The notes beneath the pieces are model-generated. The model searched no databases. It saw nothing but the letters and a program-made list of their open reading frames with translations, and was not told the DNA's origin. 64,000 nt of DNA, taken from Naasia sp. SYSU D00948 (GTDB lineage: Bacteria; Actinomycetota; Actinomycetes; Actinomycetales; Microbacteriaceae). Each line of letters begins with the position of its first letter. The stretch's first letter is position 1. This document shows positions 8,453 through 16,930 of the stretch, one piece after another. Made by a program: the position numbers and the translations under genes. The stretch is taken from assembly GCF_017916515.1 (NCBI RefSeq), contig NZ_JAFMTA010000001.1:744001-808000 (forward strand). Direction: 5' to 3'.

Positions 8453-8527
8453 GCCTCTGTAGCTCAATGGAAGAGCAGTTCCGTCCTAAGGAAACGGTTG
8501 GGGGTTCGAGTCCCTCCAGGGGCACCA
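8453..8527 (+). tRNA. tRNA-Arg (anticodon CCT)
   Basis: Acceptor strands GCCTCTG and CAGGGGC pair over 7 bp (one G-U), the D arm is GCTC/GAGC, and the T arm GGGGG-TTCGAGT-CCCTC is intact. The anticodon loop GTCCTAA gives anticodon CCT at 8485-8487, decoding AGG. The terminal CCA is encoded (8525-8527). The lowest anticodon-stem pair (G27-A43) is mismatched, which is tolerable. It stands alone between the divergent helicase-like and MFS genes. The 8528-8733 stretch after it shows no gene. Confidence 0.93.
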
Positions 8528-8733
8528 CGCACGCGCGGCGGACCGTTCGCGACGTTGCGGCAGTGCTCCGATACTGCCCGTGCCCTGCAGGGAGCCGCTA
8601 GCGGCCTAGGTCTACGGCTGGCCCCGTCCGATCGGCTCTCCAGCCCACCGGCGCGTGACCCTGCGACGGCGACTCGGGCCCCAGCCGGTCGAGGTGGCCC
8701 GCACGGCCGGTGCGGGGTCGCCAGACTGGTGTC

Positions 8734-10134
8734 ATGAATCCACACCCGGGCGAGCGGTCCTCCGGCGCGGAGCTGCGCCCGTCGGAAGAGCCGGCGCCCA
8801 GCACGACGACCGCGCTGACGCGAGCGGATCGCCTCGACCGACTGCCCTTCACGCGGAGGCACCTCACCCTGCTCGGCGGGTCCGGCGTCGGCTGGGCCCT
8901 CGACGCCCTCGAGGTCGGCCTCATCTCGTTCGTGATCGCACAGCTCTCGGTGACCTGGAGCACGGATGCGGCCGCGCTCTCGTGGGTCGCATCCGCGGGG
9001 TTCGCCGGCATGGCGATCGGCGCCGCTCTGGGCGGCCTGCTCGCGGACCGGATCGGCCGCCGCAACGTCTTCGCCCTGACCCTCCTCCTCTACGGGGTGG
9101 CGACCGGGCTCTCGGCGCTGGCCTGGTCGGTCGCGGTGCTGATCGTGCTGCGCTTCGTGGTCGGACTCGGGCTCGGCGCGGAGCTGCCCGTCGCGTCGAC
9201 GCTCGTCAGCGAGTTCGCGCCGCGCCGCATCCGGGGCCGCGTCGTGGTGATCCTCGAGGCGTTCTGGGCCGTGGGCTGGACGGGGGCCGCCCTGCTCGGC
9301 TACCTCGTCATCCCGACGAGCGAGGACGGCTGGCGCTGGGCCTTCCTCGTCGGCGCCATCCCCGCCCTGTGGGCGGTGATCATCCGGTGGCGGCTGCCCG
9401 AGTCCGTCCGCTTCCTCGAGGCGCAGGGCCGGGAGGCGGAGGCTGAGCGCGCGGTGCGCTGGTTCGAGGAGAGCGCCGGTGTGCCCGAGCCCGAGACGTC
9501 GCCCGTCCCGCCCGCGCCGGCGGAGTCCGCCCGCCGCCGGGTGGCGCACCTGTTCGCCCCCGACCTGCGCCGGCGCACGTCCGCCATCTGGCTCGTCTGG
9601 TTCACGGTCAACTTCTCCTACTACGGCGCCTTCATCTGGCTGCCGACCCTGCTCGTCGCGGCGGGGTTCCCGCTCGTCCGCTCCTTCGAGTTCACGCTGC
9701 TCATCACGCTCGCGCAGCTGCCCGGGTACGCGGCCTCGGCCTGGCTCGTCGAGCGCTGGGGGCGCCGCGCCACGCTCGCCACGTTCCTGCTCGGCTCGGC
9801 CGTCGCCGCCGTGTTCTTCGGATTCGGCGCGGTCACCGGCTCGGAGGCATGGATCGTCGGCTTCGGCATGCTGATGTCGTTCTTCAACCTCGGCGCCTGG
9901 GGCGCTCTCTACGCCGTCACGCCGGAGCTCTATCCGACCCCGCTGCGCGGCACAGGTTCCGGCTGGGCGGCCGGCGTCGGGCGCATCGCGTCGATCCTGG
10001 CGCCGCTGTCCGTGCATCCGCTGCTCACGCTCGGCGGCACGCCCGTGCTGTTCACCGTGTTCGCCGGGGTGTTCCTCGTCGCGGCGGCCGGGGCTCTGGC
10101 CCTTCCCGAGCTGAAGGGCAAGGCGCTGGACTGA
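8734..10134 (+). CDS. MFS transporter, sugar/aromatic-acid:H+ symporter type
   Basis: A 466-residue, 12-helix major facilitator in the metabolite:H+ symporter group (relatives include PcaK and shikimate/benzoate carriers). Between TM2 and TM3 is GGLLADRIGRRNVF (MFS motif A), followed by RFVVGLGLGAELPVASTLVS (TM4) and LVERWGRRATLA in the second half. The first 50 residues are a hydrophilic tail. I prefer the ATG at 8734; a GTG at 8710 would add eight residues. Neither has a Shine-Dalgarno. The substrate cannot be inferred. It is transcribed away from the tRNA gene, and no catabolic partner lies beside it. Confidence 0.88.
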   Translation: MNPHPGERSSGAELRPSEEPAPSTTTALTRADRLDRLPFTRRHLTLLGGSGVGWALDALEVGLISFVIAQLSVTWSTDAAALSWVASAGFAGMAIGAALGGLLADRIGRRNVFALTLLLYGVATGLSALAWSVAVLIVLRFVVGLGLGAELPVASTLVSEFAPRRIRGRVVVILEAFWAVGWTGAALLGYLVIPTSEDGWRWAFLVGAIPALWAVIIRWRLPESVRFLEAQGREAEAERAVRWFEESAGVPEPETSPVPPAPAESARRRVAHLFAPDLRRRTSAIWLVWFTVNFSYYGAFIWLPTLLVAAGFPLVRSFEFTLLITLAQLPGYAASAWLVERWGRRATLATFLLGSAVAAVFFGFGAVTGSEAWIVGFGMLMSFFNLGAWGALYAVTPELYPTPLRGTGSGWAAGVGRIASILAPLSVHPLLTLGGTPVLFTVFAGVFLVAAAGALALPELKGKALD

Positions 10135-10229
10135 GCCCCGGCGGTGGGCGCCGCCGGCGCCCCTCGTCAACCCCGCGCCGGGAGCGCCGGCGCCCTGTCA
10201 GGGTGGAGGCACGAACAAGGAGGGGAACC

Positions 10230-10436
10230 ATGTCCGACACGACAGGAACACCCGGCGGCTCCGAGAACGAGGGCGGCCTCGGGACCGAGGGCACGATCCC
10301 GGACAACCCCGCAGGTGTCGCGATCGGCGCGGGAGAGCCCAGCACGTTCGAGCCGGAGGAGGATCCCGAGACGGTGGACCCCGACGGAGGCGCGGGCGAC
10401 GGCGAGGCCGCGACGGGCTTCAGCGGCCACTCGTAG
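10230..10436 (+). CDS. Small acidic protein of unknown function
   Basis: A 68-residue protein, MSDTTGTPGGSENEGGLG onwards, very rich in Gly, Glu, Asp and Pro and lacking hydrophobic segments, so probably intrinsically disordered. A strong ribosome-binding site (AAGGAGGGGAACC then ATG) makes the start convincing. It lies 95 bp downstream of the MFS gene and reads the same way, though the strong separate RBS and spacing do not demand co-transcription. No family recognised. Confidence 0.65.
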   Translation: MSDTTGTPGGSENEGGLGTEGTIPDNPAGVAIGAGEPSTFEPEEDPETVDPDGGAGDGEAATGFSGHS

Positions 10437-10518
10437 GGGCGGATCCGTCTCAGGAGCCGGGGACGACCGGCGAGCCGCCGGCACCCTTCGCCGAGCGCCC
10501 GCGCCGTGGTCGGGCCCG

Positions 10519-11469
10519 TCAGGAGCGGATGCGCGGAAGCACGTCCTCCGCGAAACGCCGGTAGCTCGCGAGCGGGTCGTCCGCTCCGGCGACGACCACG
10601 ACGGTCTCGCAGCCCGCCGCGCGCCAGCCGGCGATGGCCGCCAGGGCGTCGTCCGGTGTGCCGGCGAGAGCGACGGACTGCAGGATCGCGTCGGTCATCT
10701 CGCCGCTCCCGTCCGATCCGAGGCCGGCGATCTCCGCGAGCCGGTCGAAGACGCGGAACTCGACGATCCGCTGCATCCGCTGCCGCACCTGCTCGATGGC
10801 GCGTCCCGGGTCATCGCCGAGGCTCGTCATCGCGAACACGACGGCGCTTCCCGCCCGTCCGGCGGTCTCCATCTCCCGCCGCGCCCACCGCACCGCCTCC
10901 GGTGAGGCGATCTCCGGCAGGACCACTCCGTCCGCGACGCGACCGGTCAGGGCGAGGCCGGTGGGGCCCGTCGTGCCGAGGAGGACCCGCGGGGGCTGCT
11001 CCGGGGGGAACCCCAGCCGCACGCCGTCGAGCCGGACGTGCCGGCCGCTCATCGTCACCTCCTCCCCCGCCAGGAGCGCGGTGAGCGCGCTCGTCGTCTC
11101 GCCGAGAGCGGCGAAGGGGCGCGGCACCCGCGCGCCGATCTGCTCCATCCACGACGGGATGCCGTGGCCGAGCGCGACGGTCAGCCGTCCCGGCGCGATT
11201 CGGCTGAGCGCGGCGATCTCCATCGCCGCCGTGACCACGTTGCGCGTGACCGCGGGGAGGAGGCCGAGCCCGACGTGCAGCCGCGTGGTCGCCGCGAGCG
11301 CGCTGGCCGCCATCGCCACCCCTCCGGCCCACGGGAGGTCCTCGCTGAACCACAGCTCGTCGAAGCCCGCGTCCTCCGCCCACCGCGCGAACGCGGGAAG
11401 CTGCTCGGGGGGCCAGTCCGGCTCGAATCGGACCCCGATCCGGGGTGTGCGGCCGTCGGTGATCGTCAC
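10519..11469 (-). CDS. LLM-class flavin-dependent oxidoreductase
   Basis: A luciferase-like (alpha/beta)8-barrel of 316 residues, in the family using FMNH2 or coenzyme F420. Visible features are EDAGFDELWFSEDLPWAGG near 30, the TRLHVGLGLLPAVTRN strand near 65-80, and ALSRIAPGRLTVALGHG near 90-106, all usual in LLM proteins. I start at the GTG at 11469 because GAGAGGA sits upstream; an ATG at 11508 would add 13 Arg-rich residues. It is divergent from the DUF2332 gene 73 bp away. F420 use is plausible in an actinobacterium, but the cofactor and substrate are not shown by the sequence. Confidence 0.85.
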   Translation of the reverse strand: MTITDGRTPRIGVRFEPDWPPEQLPAFARWAEDAGFDELWFSEDLPWAGGVAMAASALAATTRLHVGLGLLPAVTRNVVTAAMEIAALSRIAPGRLTVALGHGIPSWMEQIGARVPRPFAALGETTSALTALLAGEEVTMSGRHVRLDGVRLGFPPEQPPRVLLGTTGPTGLALTGRVADGVVLPEIASPEAVRWARREMETAGRAGSAVVFAMTSLGDDPGRAIEQVRQRMQRIVEFRVFDRLAEIAGLGSDGSGEMTDAILQSVALAGTPDDALAAIAGWRAAGCETVVVVAGADDPLASYRRFAEDVLPRIRS

Positions 11470-11542
11470 GTCGGTCCTCTCCGCTCTCCGGGGTCCGTTC
11501 GCACGCATCCGGGCGGCGCTCCCCCACTGACATCATCGACGG

Positions 11543-12493
11543 GTGGGACCCTCGACGACAGCCGACTGGTACCTCCGATACGCGGACCAGGAGGCCCGGG
11601 GCGAGTCGGCGACCTACGAGGAGTGGGCGCGAGGGGTCGCGGCGGACCCCGAGGTGCTCGGGCTGCTGGGCGGGCTGCCGGAGCAGAAGCGGCAGCCCGC
11701 CCTCGTCTTCGCCACCTCGCGGCTCCTCGGCGCGCAGGCCGGAGACTGGCCGTCGTTCCGCCGGTGGCTCACCTCGCACTGGACGTCGGTCGCGCGCGAG
11801 GCCGAGCGGCGGACGACGCAGACGAACGAGCCGCACCGGTGCGCCGCGGTGCTCCCCGCCCTCTCGCTGATCCCGCAGCCGATCGCGCTCCTCGAGGTGG
11901 GCGCCTCCGCGGGGCTCACCCTGCTGCCCGATCGATACGCCTACCGCTACGACGACGTGCTCGTCGGCGACAGCCCGCTCGTCCTCGAGTGCGCGACCGC
12001 GGGATCCCCGCCTCTCCCGGAGGTCCTGCCGGACATCCGATGGCGGCACGGCGTCGACCTCCACCCGCTCGACGTGGGCGATGCCGACGACGTGCGGTGG
12101 CTGGAGGTGCTCGTGCCGCCGGAGCAGACGACGCGGCGCGACCGCATCCGGGAGGCGGTCCGCCTCGCCCGGCTCGATCCGCCTCAGGTCGACGCCGGGG
12201 ACGCCGTGGACGCGCTGCGCGAGCTGGTCGCGCGCGTCCCCGCTGATCTCACGCCCGTCGTCCTCTCCGCCGGGACGATGGTGTACGTGCCGGGAAGGCG
12301 CCGCCAGCTCTTCCGCGAGCTCGTCCGCGAGCTCGGCTGCCGCTGGGTGGCGATGGAGCGGGTCGGCGTGTTCCCGGATCTCGTCCCGCCGCGGCTGCCG
12401 ACCGTGCCGACCTCGGCTCCGTGCCTCGTCACGCTCGACGAGCAGCCGCTCGCGGTCGCGTCGCCGCACGGCCGGCACCTCGCCTGGCTCTGA
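11543..12493 (+). CDS. DUF2332 family protein
   Basis: 316 residues matching the actinobacterial DUF2332 family throughout: TADWYLRYADQEARGESATY at the N terminus, LLEVGASAGLTLLPDRYAY at about 116-134, and RHGVDLHPLDVGDADDVRWL near 175-195. The glycine-rich LLEVGASAGL segment resembles the SAM-binding motif I of Rossmann-fold methyltransferases, but the family has no demonstrated activity and I infer nothing further. The gene begins with GTG at 11543 and is divergent from the LLM oxidoreductase. A DUF2510 gene follows 59 bp downstream from its own promoter. Confidence 0.88.
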   Translation: MGPSTTADWYLRYADQEARGESATYEEWARGVAADPEVLGLLGGLPEQKRQPALVFATSRLLGAQAGDWPSFRRWLTSHWTSVAREAERRTTQTNEPHRCAAVLPALSLIPQPIALLEVGASAGLTLLPDRYAYRYDDVLVGDSPLVLECATAGSPPLPEVLPDIRWRHGVDLHPLDVGDADDVRWLEVLVPPEQTTRRDRIREAVRLARLDPPQVDAGDAVDALRELVARVPADLTPVVLSAGTMVYVPGRRRQLFRELVRELGCRWVAMERVGVFPDLVPPRLPTVPTSAPCLVTLDEQPLAVASPHGRHLAWL

Positions 12494-12552
12494 CCGTGCA
12501 CAGGCGTGCCCACCTGCGCGGCGCAGGCGCGGGCCCTGGCTAGGATCACGGC

Positions 12553-13161
12553 GTGAGCACCCCGAACGTCGCCCCCGCCGGCTGGTATCCCGACCCCAAC
12601 GACGGCCGTCGGCAGCGCTGGTGGGACGGCTACCAGTGGACGGCGGAGACGGCGACCTGGCCGTCCGAGGCGCAGAGCGGGCCGCTCACCGCTCCCCCCG
12701 ACACCGACTGGCGCACGCCCTGGGTGTGGCTCGTCCTGATCCTGCCGCTGCTGCCGATCCTCCCCGCCTTCCTGATCGACTGGTCCTCGATCTACCGGAT
12801 CGACCCGGTCACCCTTCAGCCGGATCCCGCGGCGCAGCTGGCCCTCCTGACGTCTCCCGCGTACCTGGCGTCCGTGATCGGCGGATGGCTCTGCTACGCC
12901 CTCGCGATCGTCTTCGCCTATCTGGACTGGAAGGAGCTGCGCGCTCGCCGCGTGCCGCGCCCGTTCCACTGGGCGTGGACCTTCCTCAGCTCGTACGTCT
13001 ACGGAATCGGCCGGGGCGTGGTCGTGCACCGGCGCACCGGGGGTGGCCTGGCCGTCGTGTGGGTCTCCGTCGCCATCCTCGTCCTGAGCATCGTGCTCGG
13101 CGTGGTGGTCTCGGTGCTGGCCGTCGCGGCCGTCTTCGCCCAGGTGAGCAGCTTCTCCTAG
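12553..13161 (+). CDS. DUF2510 membrane protein
   Basis: 202 residues. The N terminus has the DUF2510 motif (PAGWYPDPNDGRRQRWWDG, residues 9-27), a short Trp-rich domain common at the N termini of actinobacterial membrane proteins. Hydrophobic segments follow at about 56-76, 97-121, 135-152 and 160-195. The function is unknown; DUF2510 is thought to be an interaction module, which is inference. TAGGAT (12541-12546) ends 6 nt before the GTG start and there is no Shine-Dalgarno, so the mRNA is probably leaderless. Confidence 0.85.
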   Translation: MSTPNVAPAGWYPDPNDGRRQRWWDGYQWTAETATWPSEAQSGPLTAPPDTDWRTPWVWLVLILPLLPILPAFLIDWSSIYRIDPVTLQPDPAAQLALLTSPAYLASVIGGWLCYALAIVFAYLDWKELRARRVPRPFHWAWTFLSSYVYGIGRGVVVHRRTGGGLAVVWVSVAILVLSIVLGVVVSVLAVAAVFAQVSSFS

Positions 13162-13240
13162 GCGAGAGCACGGCCGCCCGGGCGGCGCAACCCGGAGTTG
13201 CCCCAGAGCCGCGCCCGGGACTCCGGCCTACGGTTCCTGC

Positions 13241-13447
13241 ATGACCGAGTTCAAGAAGGGCGACAAGGTGTCATGGAAGTCCCACGGCGGCGAGGCCGTG
13301 GGCGAGGTGAAGGAGAAGATCACCGAGGACACCAAGGCCGCGGGTCGGCAGGTGCGCGCATCCGAGGAGGATCCGCAGTACCTCGTGAAGAGCGAGAAGA
13401 GCGGCGGCGAGGCGGTGCACAAGCCGGACGCCCTCAGCAAGGAGTGA
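13241..13447 (+). CDS. DUF2945 (hypervirulence-associated, TUDOR-like) small protein
   Basis: 68 residues with the DUF2945 pattern: FKKGDKVSWKSHGGEAVGEV, a small beta-barrel-like start, then DPQYLVKSEKSGGEAVHKPD. The Pfam family is called hypervirulence-associated protein TUDOR domain because of a fungal member; in bacteria the role is unknown. The protein is charged and soluble. TACGGT (13229-13234) ends 6 nt before the ATG with no Shine-Dalgarno, another leaderless candidate. Confidence 0.85.
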   Translation: MTEFKKGDKVSWKSHGGEAVGEVKEKITEDTKAAGRQVRASEEDPQYLVKSEKSGGEAVHKPDALSKE

Positions 13448-13541
13448 GGCGCCGTCGTACGCCGGCGCAGCAATGACGCAACCCCCCTGCCCGTTGCCGG
13501 TGGCCCTTGTTAGCGTGGAACGGCGATCCTGAGGAGGCGAC

Positions 13542-13880
13542 GTGAGCACCGAGCACGACGAACTGCCACTGCCCGACTACGACCATCTGCCGGTGGGCAG
13601 TCTCGCGTCCCACCTGTCGGCGCTGACGGAGGACGACGTCGCGCGCCTGTTCGACTACGAGCGCGCGCACGGCAACCGTCTCCCGGTGCTCCAGGTGCTG
13701 GAGCACCGCCTGAACGCCCTCCGGGCCGGAGCCGAGCCGAGCGGGTCGGTCCCCGAGACCCTGCCGGAGCTCGGCGGGTCCGCAGCCGGCGGCTCCAAGG
13801 TCTCGCCGCAGACGAGCGGTCCACCGATCAACCCGCCGTCGCACGGCGACCCCACGAACCCGACCCAGCCCCGCGGATAA
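13542..13880 (+). CDS. Conserved actinobacterial protein, LPDYDHLPVGSL type
   Basis: 112 residues. Residues 8-60 (LPLPDYDHLPVGSLASHLSA then VLEHRLNALRAGA) are a compact helical segment familiar from uncharacterised actinobacterial proteins of the DUF8129 kind; the last 50 residues are a Pro/Ser/Gly tail. GTG start with the Shine-Dalgarno GAGGAGG 5 nt upstream. The next small gene begins 10 bp after the stop, so the two form an operon. No function is known. Confidence 0.75.
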   Translation: MSTEHDELPLPDYDHLPVGSLASHLSALTEDDVARLFDYERAHGNRLPVLQVLEHRLNALRAGAEPSGSVPETLPELGGSAAGGSKVSPQTSGPPINPPSHGDPTNPTQPRG

Positions 13881-13890
13881 GGAGCACGCG

Positions 13891-14106
13891 ATGGCTTCCG
13901 CCAAATACCTGAACCTCGCCTGGAAGGCGCTGCACACGCCGCAGGGCCGCGCGGTCGCGCGCAAGGCGACCGAGACGATCGCCGACGCCGGCAATCGGAT
14001 CACCAAGAACAAGTACGAGACGCAGATCGCCCAGGGCAGAGCGGCGGTCCTCAAGCACTTCAGCGACCCCGAGCCGAAGCGGAAGGGACCGTTCAAGCGG
14101 AGGTGA
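13891..14106 (+). CDS. Small basic protein of unknown function
   Basis: 71 residues, strongly basic (C terminus EPKRKGPFKRR), predicted mostly helical (ASAKYLNLAWKALHTPQGRA onward), without membrane segments. A Shine-Dalgarno-like AAGGAG lies 8 nt before the ATG, overlapping the stop of the preceding gene, so translation is coupled. The net positive charge would allow nucleic-acid binding, but no fold is recognised. The 173 bp after it hold no gene. Confidence 0.65.
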   Translation: MASAKYLNLAWKALHTPQGRAVARKATETIADAGNRITKNKYETQIAQGRAAVLKHFSDPEPKRKGPFKRR

Positions 14107-14279
14107 CTTCGCTCGGCGTCTTCCCGCCGGTCAGCATCCGACACGACCCAGTGTCGCGTGTGGTCCGGCCGGGGACACGCGGAGCGACGCCCGTTCTGGG
14201 GCGTGCTCCGCGCGCCGGCGGGGGCGTAGGAAGGTAGTCGGCCGTGCGCGGGGGCGCAGCGGCCGACTCAGGGGGAACG

Positions 14280-15155
14280 ATGTCCGCGACGCTGCGCGCC
14301 GAGGCACGCCGCCCGGAGCTGCCGCCGCGCCGTCCGTTCGTGCGGCCCGCTCTGCTCACCGGAGCCGCGCTCTGGCTCTATCTCGGGGTCGCCGGGATGT
14401 GGTCGCCGCGTCCTGAGGTGACGGTCGCGTGGGCTCTGCTGGGCGCGTATCTCGTTCCTGCAGCCCTCGTGCTGGAGTCGGGCCGCCGCCTGTGGCCTCG
14501 CGACCGGGTGACGACGGTGATGCTCCTCCGCACGATGCTGCTCGGCAGTCTTGTCGCCGCAGCCGGCGCCGCAGCGCCGGATCTGGGCGCCTCCTCGGGT
14601 CCCTTCCCCCTCCGGGCCGCAGCCGCAGCACTCCCCGCAGCGGCGGAGACGGCCGTCGTCGCGCTGGCCGTCGCCCTCCTCGGGCGTCGCACGACGCCGA
14701 CTCCGCGAACGGGCCTGTTCCTCGGCGGCGCGCTCGGCGCCGGCATCGCAGCGTTCACGGCTCTGTCCGCCACCCTGCAGGCGATCGGAGCGCTCAGCGG
14801 CGTTCCGCTGCCCGCCGAGATGTCCGCGCCCGTGTTCCTCGAGGGCGGCGTCGCGGTGCAGCAGGCTGTCCTCGCCGCGATCACGTCACCGGTGTGGGGC
14901 GCGCTCGTCGGAGCGGCGGTCTTCGGCTCCCCCCGGGCGCTCGCCGCCGCCGTCGCCGGAGTGCTGCTCACCCACGTCCTCGCCGACGCGGCCTTCCTCA
15001 CCGTCGGCGGGCTGCTCGGCACGTCACCCGCTGCGCTCGCCGTCCAGCTCCTGCTGACCGCCGCGGTCGCCTCCCCGGCCGTCGCGGCCTGGAGCAGGCG
15101 CGCTCGCGCCCTGGGGCATCGCGCCGCCGAGGATCAGGGAAGCGGCGGCGCGTAG
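14280..15155 (+). CDS. Integral membrane protein, 7-8 helices
   Basis: 291 residues, almost wholly hydrophobic and rich in Ala, Leu and Val, with about eight membrane helices after a cytoplasmic N-terminal tail of 25 residues. I start at the ATG at 14280 with CAGGGGGA upstream; a GTG at 14244 would add 12 residues. No motif of a known transporter or protease family is convincing. Its last 22 bp overlap the 3' end of the convergent CHAP gene. Confidence 0.7.
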   Translation: MSATLRAEARRPELPPRRPFVRPALLTGAALWLYLGVAGMWSPRPEVTVAWALLGAYLVPAALVLESGRRLWPRDRVTTVMLLRTMLLGSLVAAAGAAAPDLGASSGPFPLRAAAAALPAAAETAVVALAVALLGRRTTPTPRTGLFLGGALGAGIAAFTALSATLQAIGALSGVPLPAEMSAPVFLEGGVAVQQAVLAAITSPVWGALVGAAVFGSPRALAAAVAGVLLTHVLADAAFLTVGGLLGTSPAALAVQLLLTAAVASPAVAAWSRRARALGHRAAEDQGSGGA

Positions 15156-16018
15156 AGGAAGAGCGCGATGTCGGACACCTCGAGGATCCGCTGTCCGTAC
15201 GCGTGGCTCATGCCGTGGTTGTACTCCTCGATGAGGAAGGTCCCGTCGGGGAACACCTCCTTCACGTACGCGACGTGGTTCCCGGGGAACCAGGCGACGG
15301 CGCCCGCGACCGGCTCCTTGCCGGTCGGCCAGCCGTGGCGCTTCCAGTTCGAGGCCCACTGCCGGGCGTCCCCGCCGCCGGGCGTCAGGTACGGCCAGGT
15401 GAAGGCGAACGGGGCCTCGGTGCTGCCCACGTCCCGGTTGAGCCGCCAGGCCACGAAGTCGACGCACTCGCGGTAGTAGTAGCCGAGCGGGGACAGCCCG
15501 CCGCCCTCGTAGTCGGCGGCCTGGTAGAACCACGGGTAGTCGTCGCCCGCCTCGACGGCGCCGGACGCGAGGTACTTGGCCACGCGGGCGGCCCGGGCGG
15601 GGTCGGCGATGCGGGCGCGCATCTCGTCCTCGGAGGTGGCCGAGAGGCCGCTGCGGTCGATCGCCTGAGCGGCAGCCTCCGACGAGACCACGAAGGAGCG
15701 GCCCTGCTGGGCGGCCGAGGCGGCACTCGTCCCGAGCTCCGGGGCGTACACCGACGCGTAGGCGGGAAGCGCGGCGGTCGCGAAGAGCCCCGGCACGACG
15801 AGGACGGTCACGAGGGTGCTCCAGACCGGCCGCTTGACCTTGGAGCGCGACGGCGCGGCGGGGCGCGCCGAGGGCCGCCGCTCGCCGATGACCCCGCTGC
15901 GACGGGCGCGCCGCGGGGGCGTCGATCCTCCGCGGAGGTCGCGGCGCCGGGTGGTCCCCGGCTCGGCACTCGCGGTTGCGGCCGTGCCGCTCGACGCTCC
16001 GTATGCAGGCTCGATCAA
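15134..16018 (-). CDS. Secreted CHAP-domain peptidoglycan hydrolase
   Basis: 294 residues. A long Arg/Pro/Ser-rich cytoplasmic tail (1-60) precedes one membrane segment (about 66-90, TLVTVLVVPGLFATAALPAY), then a linker and a C-terminal CHAP domain (about 170-294). The catalytic Cys is in YYRECVDFVAWRLN and the His in GNHVAYVKEV, with E/N in LIEEYNHGM. CHAP enzymes cleave peptidoglycan peptide or amide bonds. The start is TTG at 16018 with GGGGGAA 5 nt upstream. The promoter at 16081-16109 carries an 11-bp-spaced direct repeat shared with the NlpC gene, implying co-regulation in wall remodelling. Confidence 0.87.
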   Translation of the reverse strand: MIEPAYGASSGTAATASAEPGTTRRRDLRGGSTPPRRARRSGVIGERRPSARPAAPSRSKVKRPVWSTLVTVLVVPGLFATAALPAYASVYAPELGTSAASAAQQGRSFVVSSEAAAQAIDRSGLSATSEDEMRARIADPARAARVAKYLASGAVEAGDDYPWFYQAADYEGGGLSPLGYYYRECVDFVAWRLNRDVGSTEAPFAFTWPYLTPGGGDARQWASNWKRHGWPTGKEPVAGAVAWFPGNHVAYVKEVFPDGTFLIEEYNHGMSHAYGQRILEVSDIALFLYAPPLP

Positions 16019-16080
16019 TCGTTCCCCCGGTTCAGGTACGCGACTTTCCCCCCGCCGCCGACTGAGCCGGCGACCACCCG

Positions 16081-16122
16081 AGCGTACGCGAACGAGCGCG
16101 ATCTGTCACGGAACGGTAACGG
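16081..16122 (-). promoter_or_regulatory. CHAP gene promoter with MtrA-like direct repeat
   Basis: Read on the minus strand: -35 GTGACA (16104-16109), 17-bp spacer, -10 TACGCT (16081-16086). Over and upstream of the -35 box, on the plus strand, GTCACGG (16105-16111) and GTAACGG (16116-16122) repeat with exactly 11 bp periodicity. This is the geometry of OmpR-family response-regulator dimers. MtrA of mycobacteria and corynebacteria controls wall hydrolases through such sites, so MtrA is the leading candidate; its gene is not in this window. Confidence 0.55.
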
Positions 16123-16141
16123 CGCGTCCCTCGCCCGAGGG

Positions 16142-16645
16142 TCAGGCGGCGGGGGCGAGGAACTCGGACCATGCGGCGTGCGGCCGCTCGATCCCCCGCA
16201 CCACCCAGGACCCGCCATGGGGTGCCCGCGGAGCGATCCGCAGCCGCCAGCCCATCTCGGCCGGGGTCCGGTCACCCTTCGCGTTGTTGCATCCGAGACA
16301 GCACGCGACCAGGTTCTCCCAGGAGTCCGCCCCGCCCCGCGACCGCGGGAGGACGTGATCGACGGTGGTCGCTCCGTGGCCGCAGTAGGCGCATCGGTGA
16401 CCGTCCCGGCGGAGCACGCCGCGACGGGACACCGGAAGACGTCGCGCTGAGGGGATCCGGACGTACCGCGTCAGCAGGATGACGCTCGGACGCTCCCACT
16501 CTCCGGACGAGCCGATCACGGGATTCCCGGCGTCGGATGCCACCACCGTGGCTTTGCCGCCCATGACGAGCACCAGGGCCCGCTTGAAGGAGACGACGGC
16601 CAGCGGTTCATATCCCGCGTTCAGCACCAGCGTGCGCATCTGCAT
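16142..16645 (-). CDS. HNH endonuclease family protein
   Basis: 167 residues. The N-terminal MRTLVLNAGYEPLAVVSFKR is typical of a widespread actinobacterial HNH protein. The nuclease core is CAYCG, then VDHVLPRSRGGADSWENLVA and CLGCNNAKGD: the His of VDH, the Asn and final zinc Cys pairs are all present (residues about 100-145). I start at ATG 16645 (MQMRTL...); the ATG at 16639 is equally possible. This subgroup is a chromosomal gene rather than part of a homing or restriction system in most relatives, and its role is unproven. Confidence 0.85.
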   Translation of the reverse strand: MQMRTLVLNAGYEPLAVVSFKRALVLVMGGKATVVASDAGNPVIGSSGEWERPSVILLTRYVRIPSARRLPVSRRGVLRRDGHRCAYCGHGATTVDHVLPRSRGGADSWENLVACCLGCNNAKGDRTPAEMGWRLRIAPRAPHGGSWVVRGIERPHAAWSEFLAPAA

Positions 16646-16710
16646 CCTCTCGAGACGGCCTGCACGGCTTGCAGGCACCCGATCCCGCCTTCGACAGGCG
16701 CAGGATGCGA

Positions 16711-16742
16711 AAAAGGGCACCGTCTAACGACGGCGCCCTTTC
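16711..16742. terminator. Rho-independent terminator-like hairpin
   Basis: AGGGCACCGTC (16714-16724) and GACGGCGCCCT (16729-16739) pair over 11 positions with one mismatch and a TAAC loop; AAAA precedes and TTT follows, so it can act in either direction. It lies between the NlpC/P60 gene and the HNH gene. A second GC hairpin (GCCCGCC/GGCGGGC, about 16888-16916) lies just past the NlpC stop. The rest of 16743-16930 holds no gene. Confidence 0.55.
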
Positions 16743-16930
16743 TCCCGGACCGCGAACGAGCCGCGGCCCTGTATCCGGCTGGCGTGCCAGTGTCCCGCGA
16801 GCGCGCAGGCCACCCTGGTGCGGGGGCTGCTGCTCAGGTCCACTGACGGCCGTCCTCTCGGTGACGTGAGGTCAGGGTAGCGCATGCCCGCCCGACAATG
16901 GCTCAGCGCAGGGCGGGCGCGGACTCCTTC

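Noticed and set aside
14280-15155. PrsW-type membrane protease
   Set aside because: Topology is loosely similar, but none of the conserved Glu/His motifs is seen.
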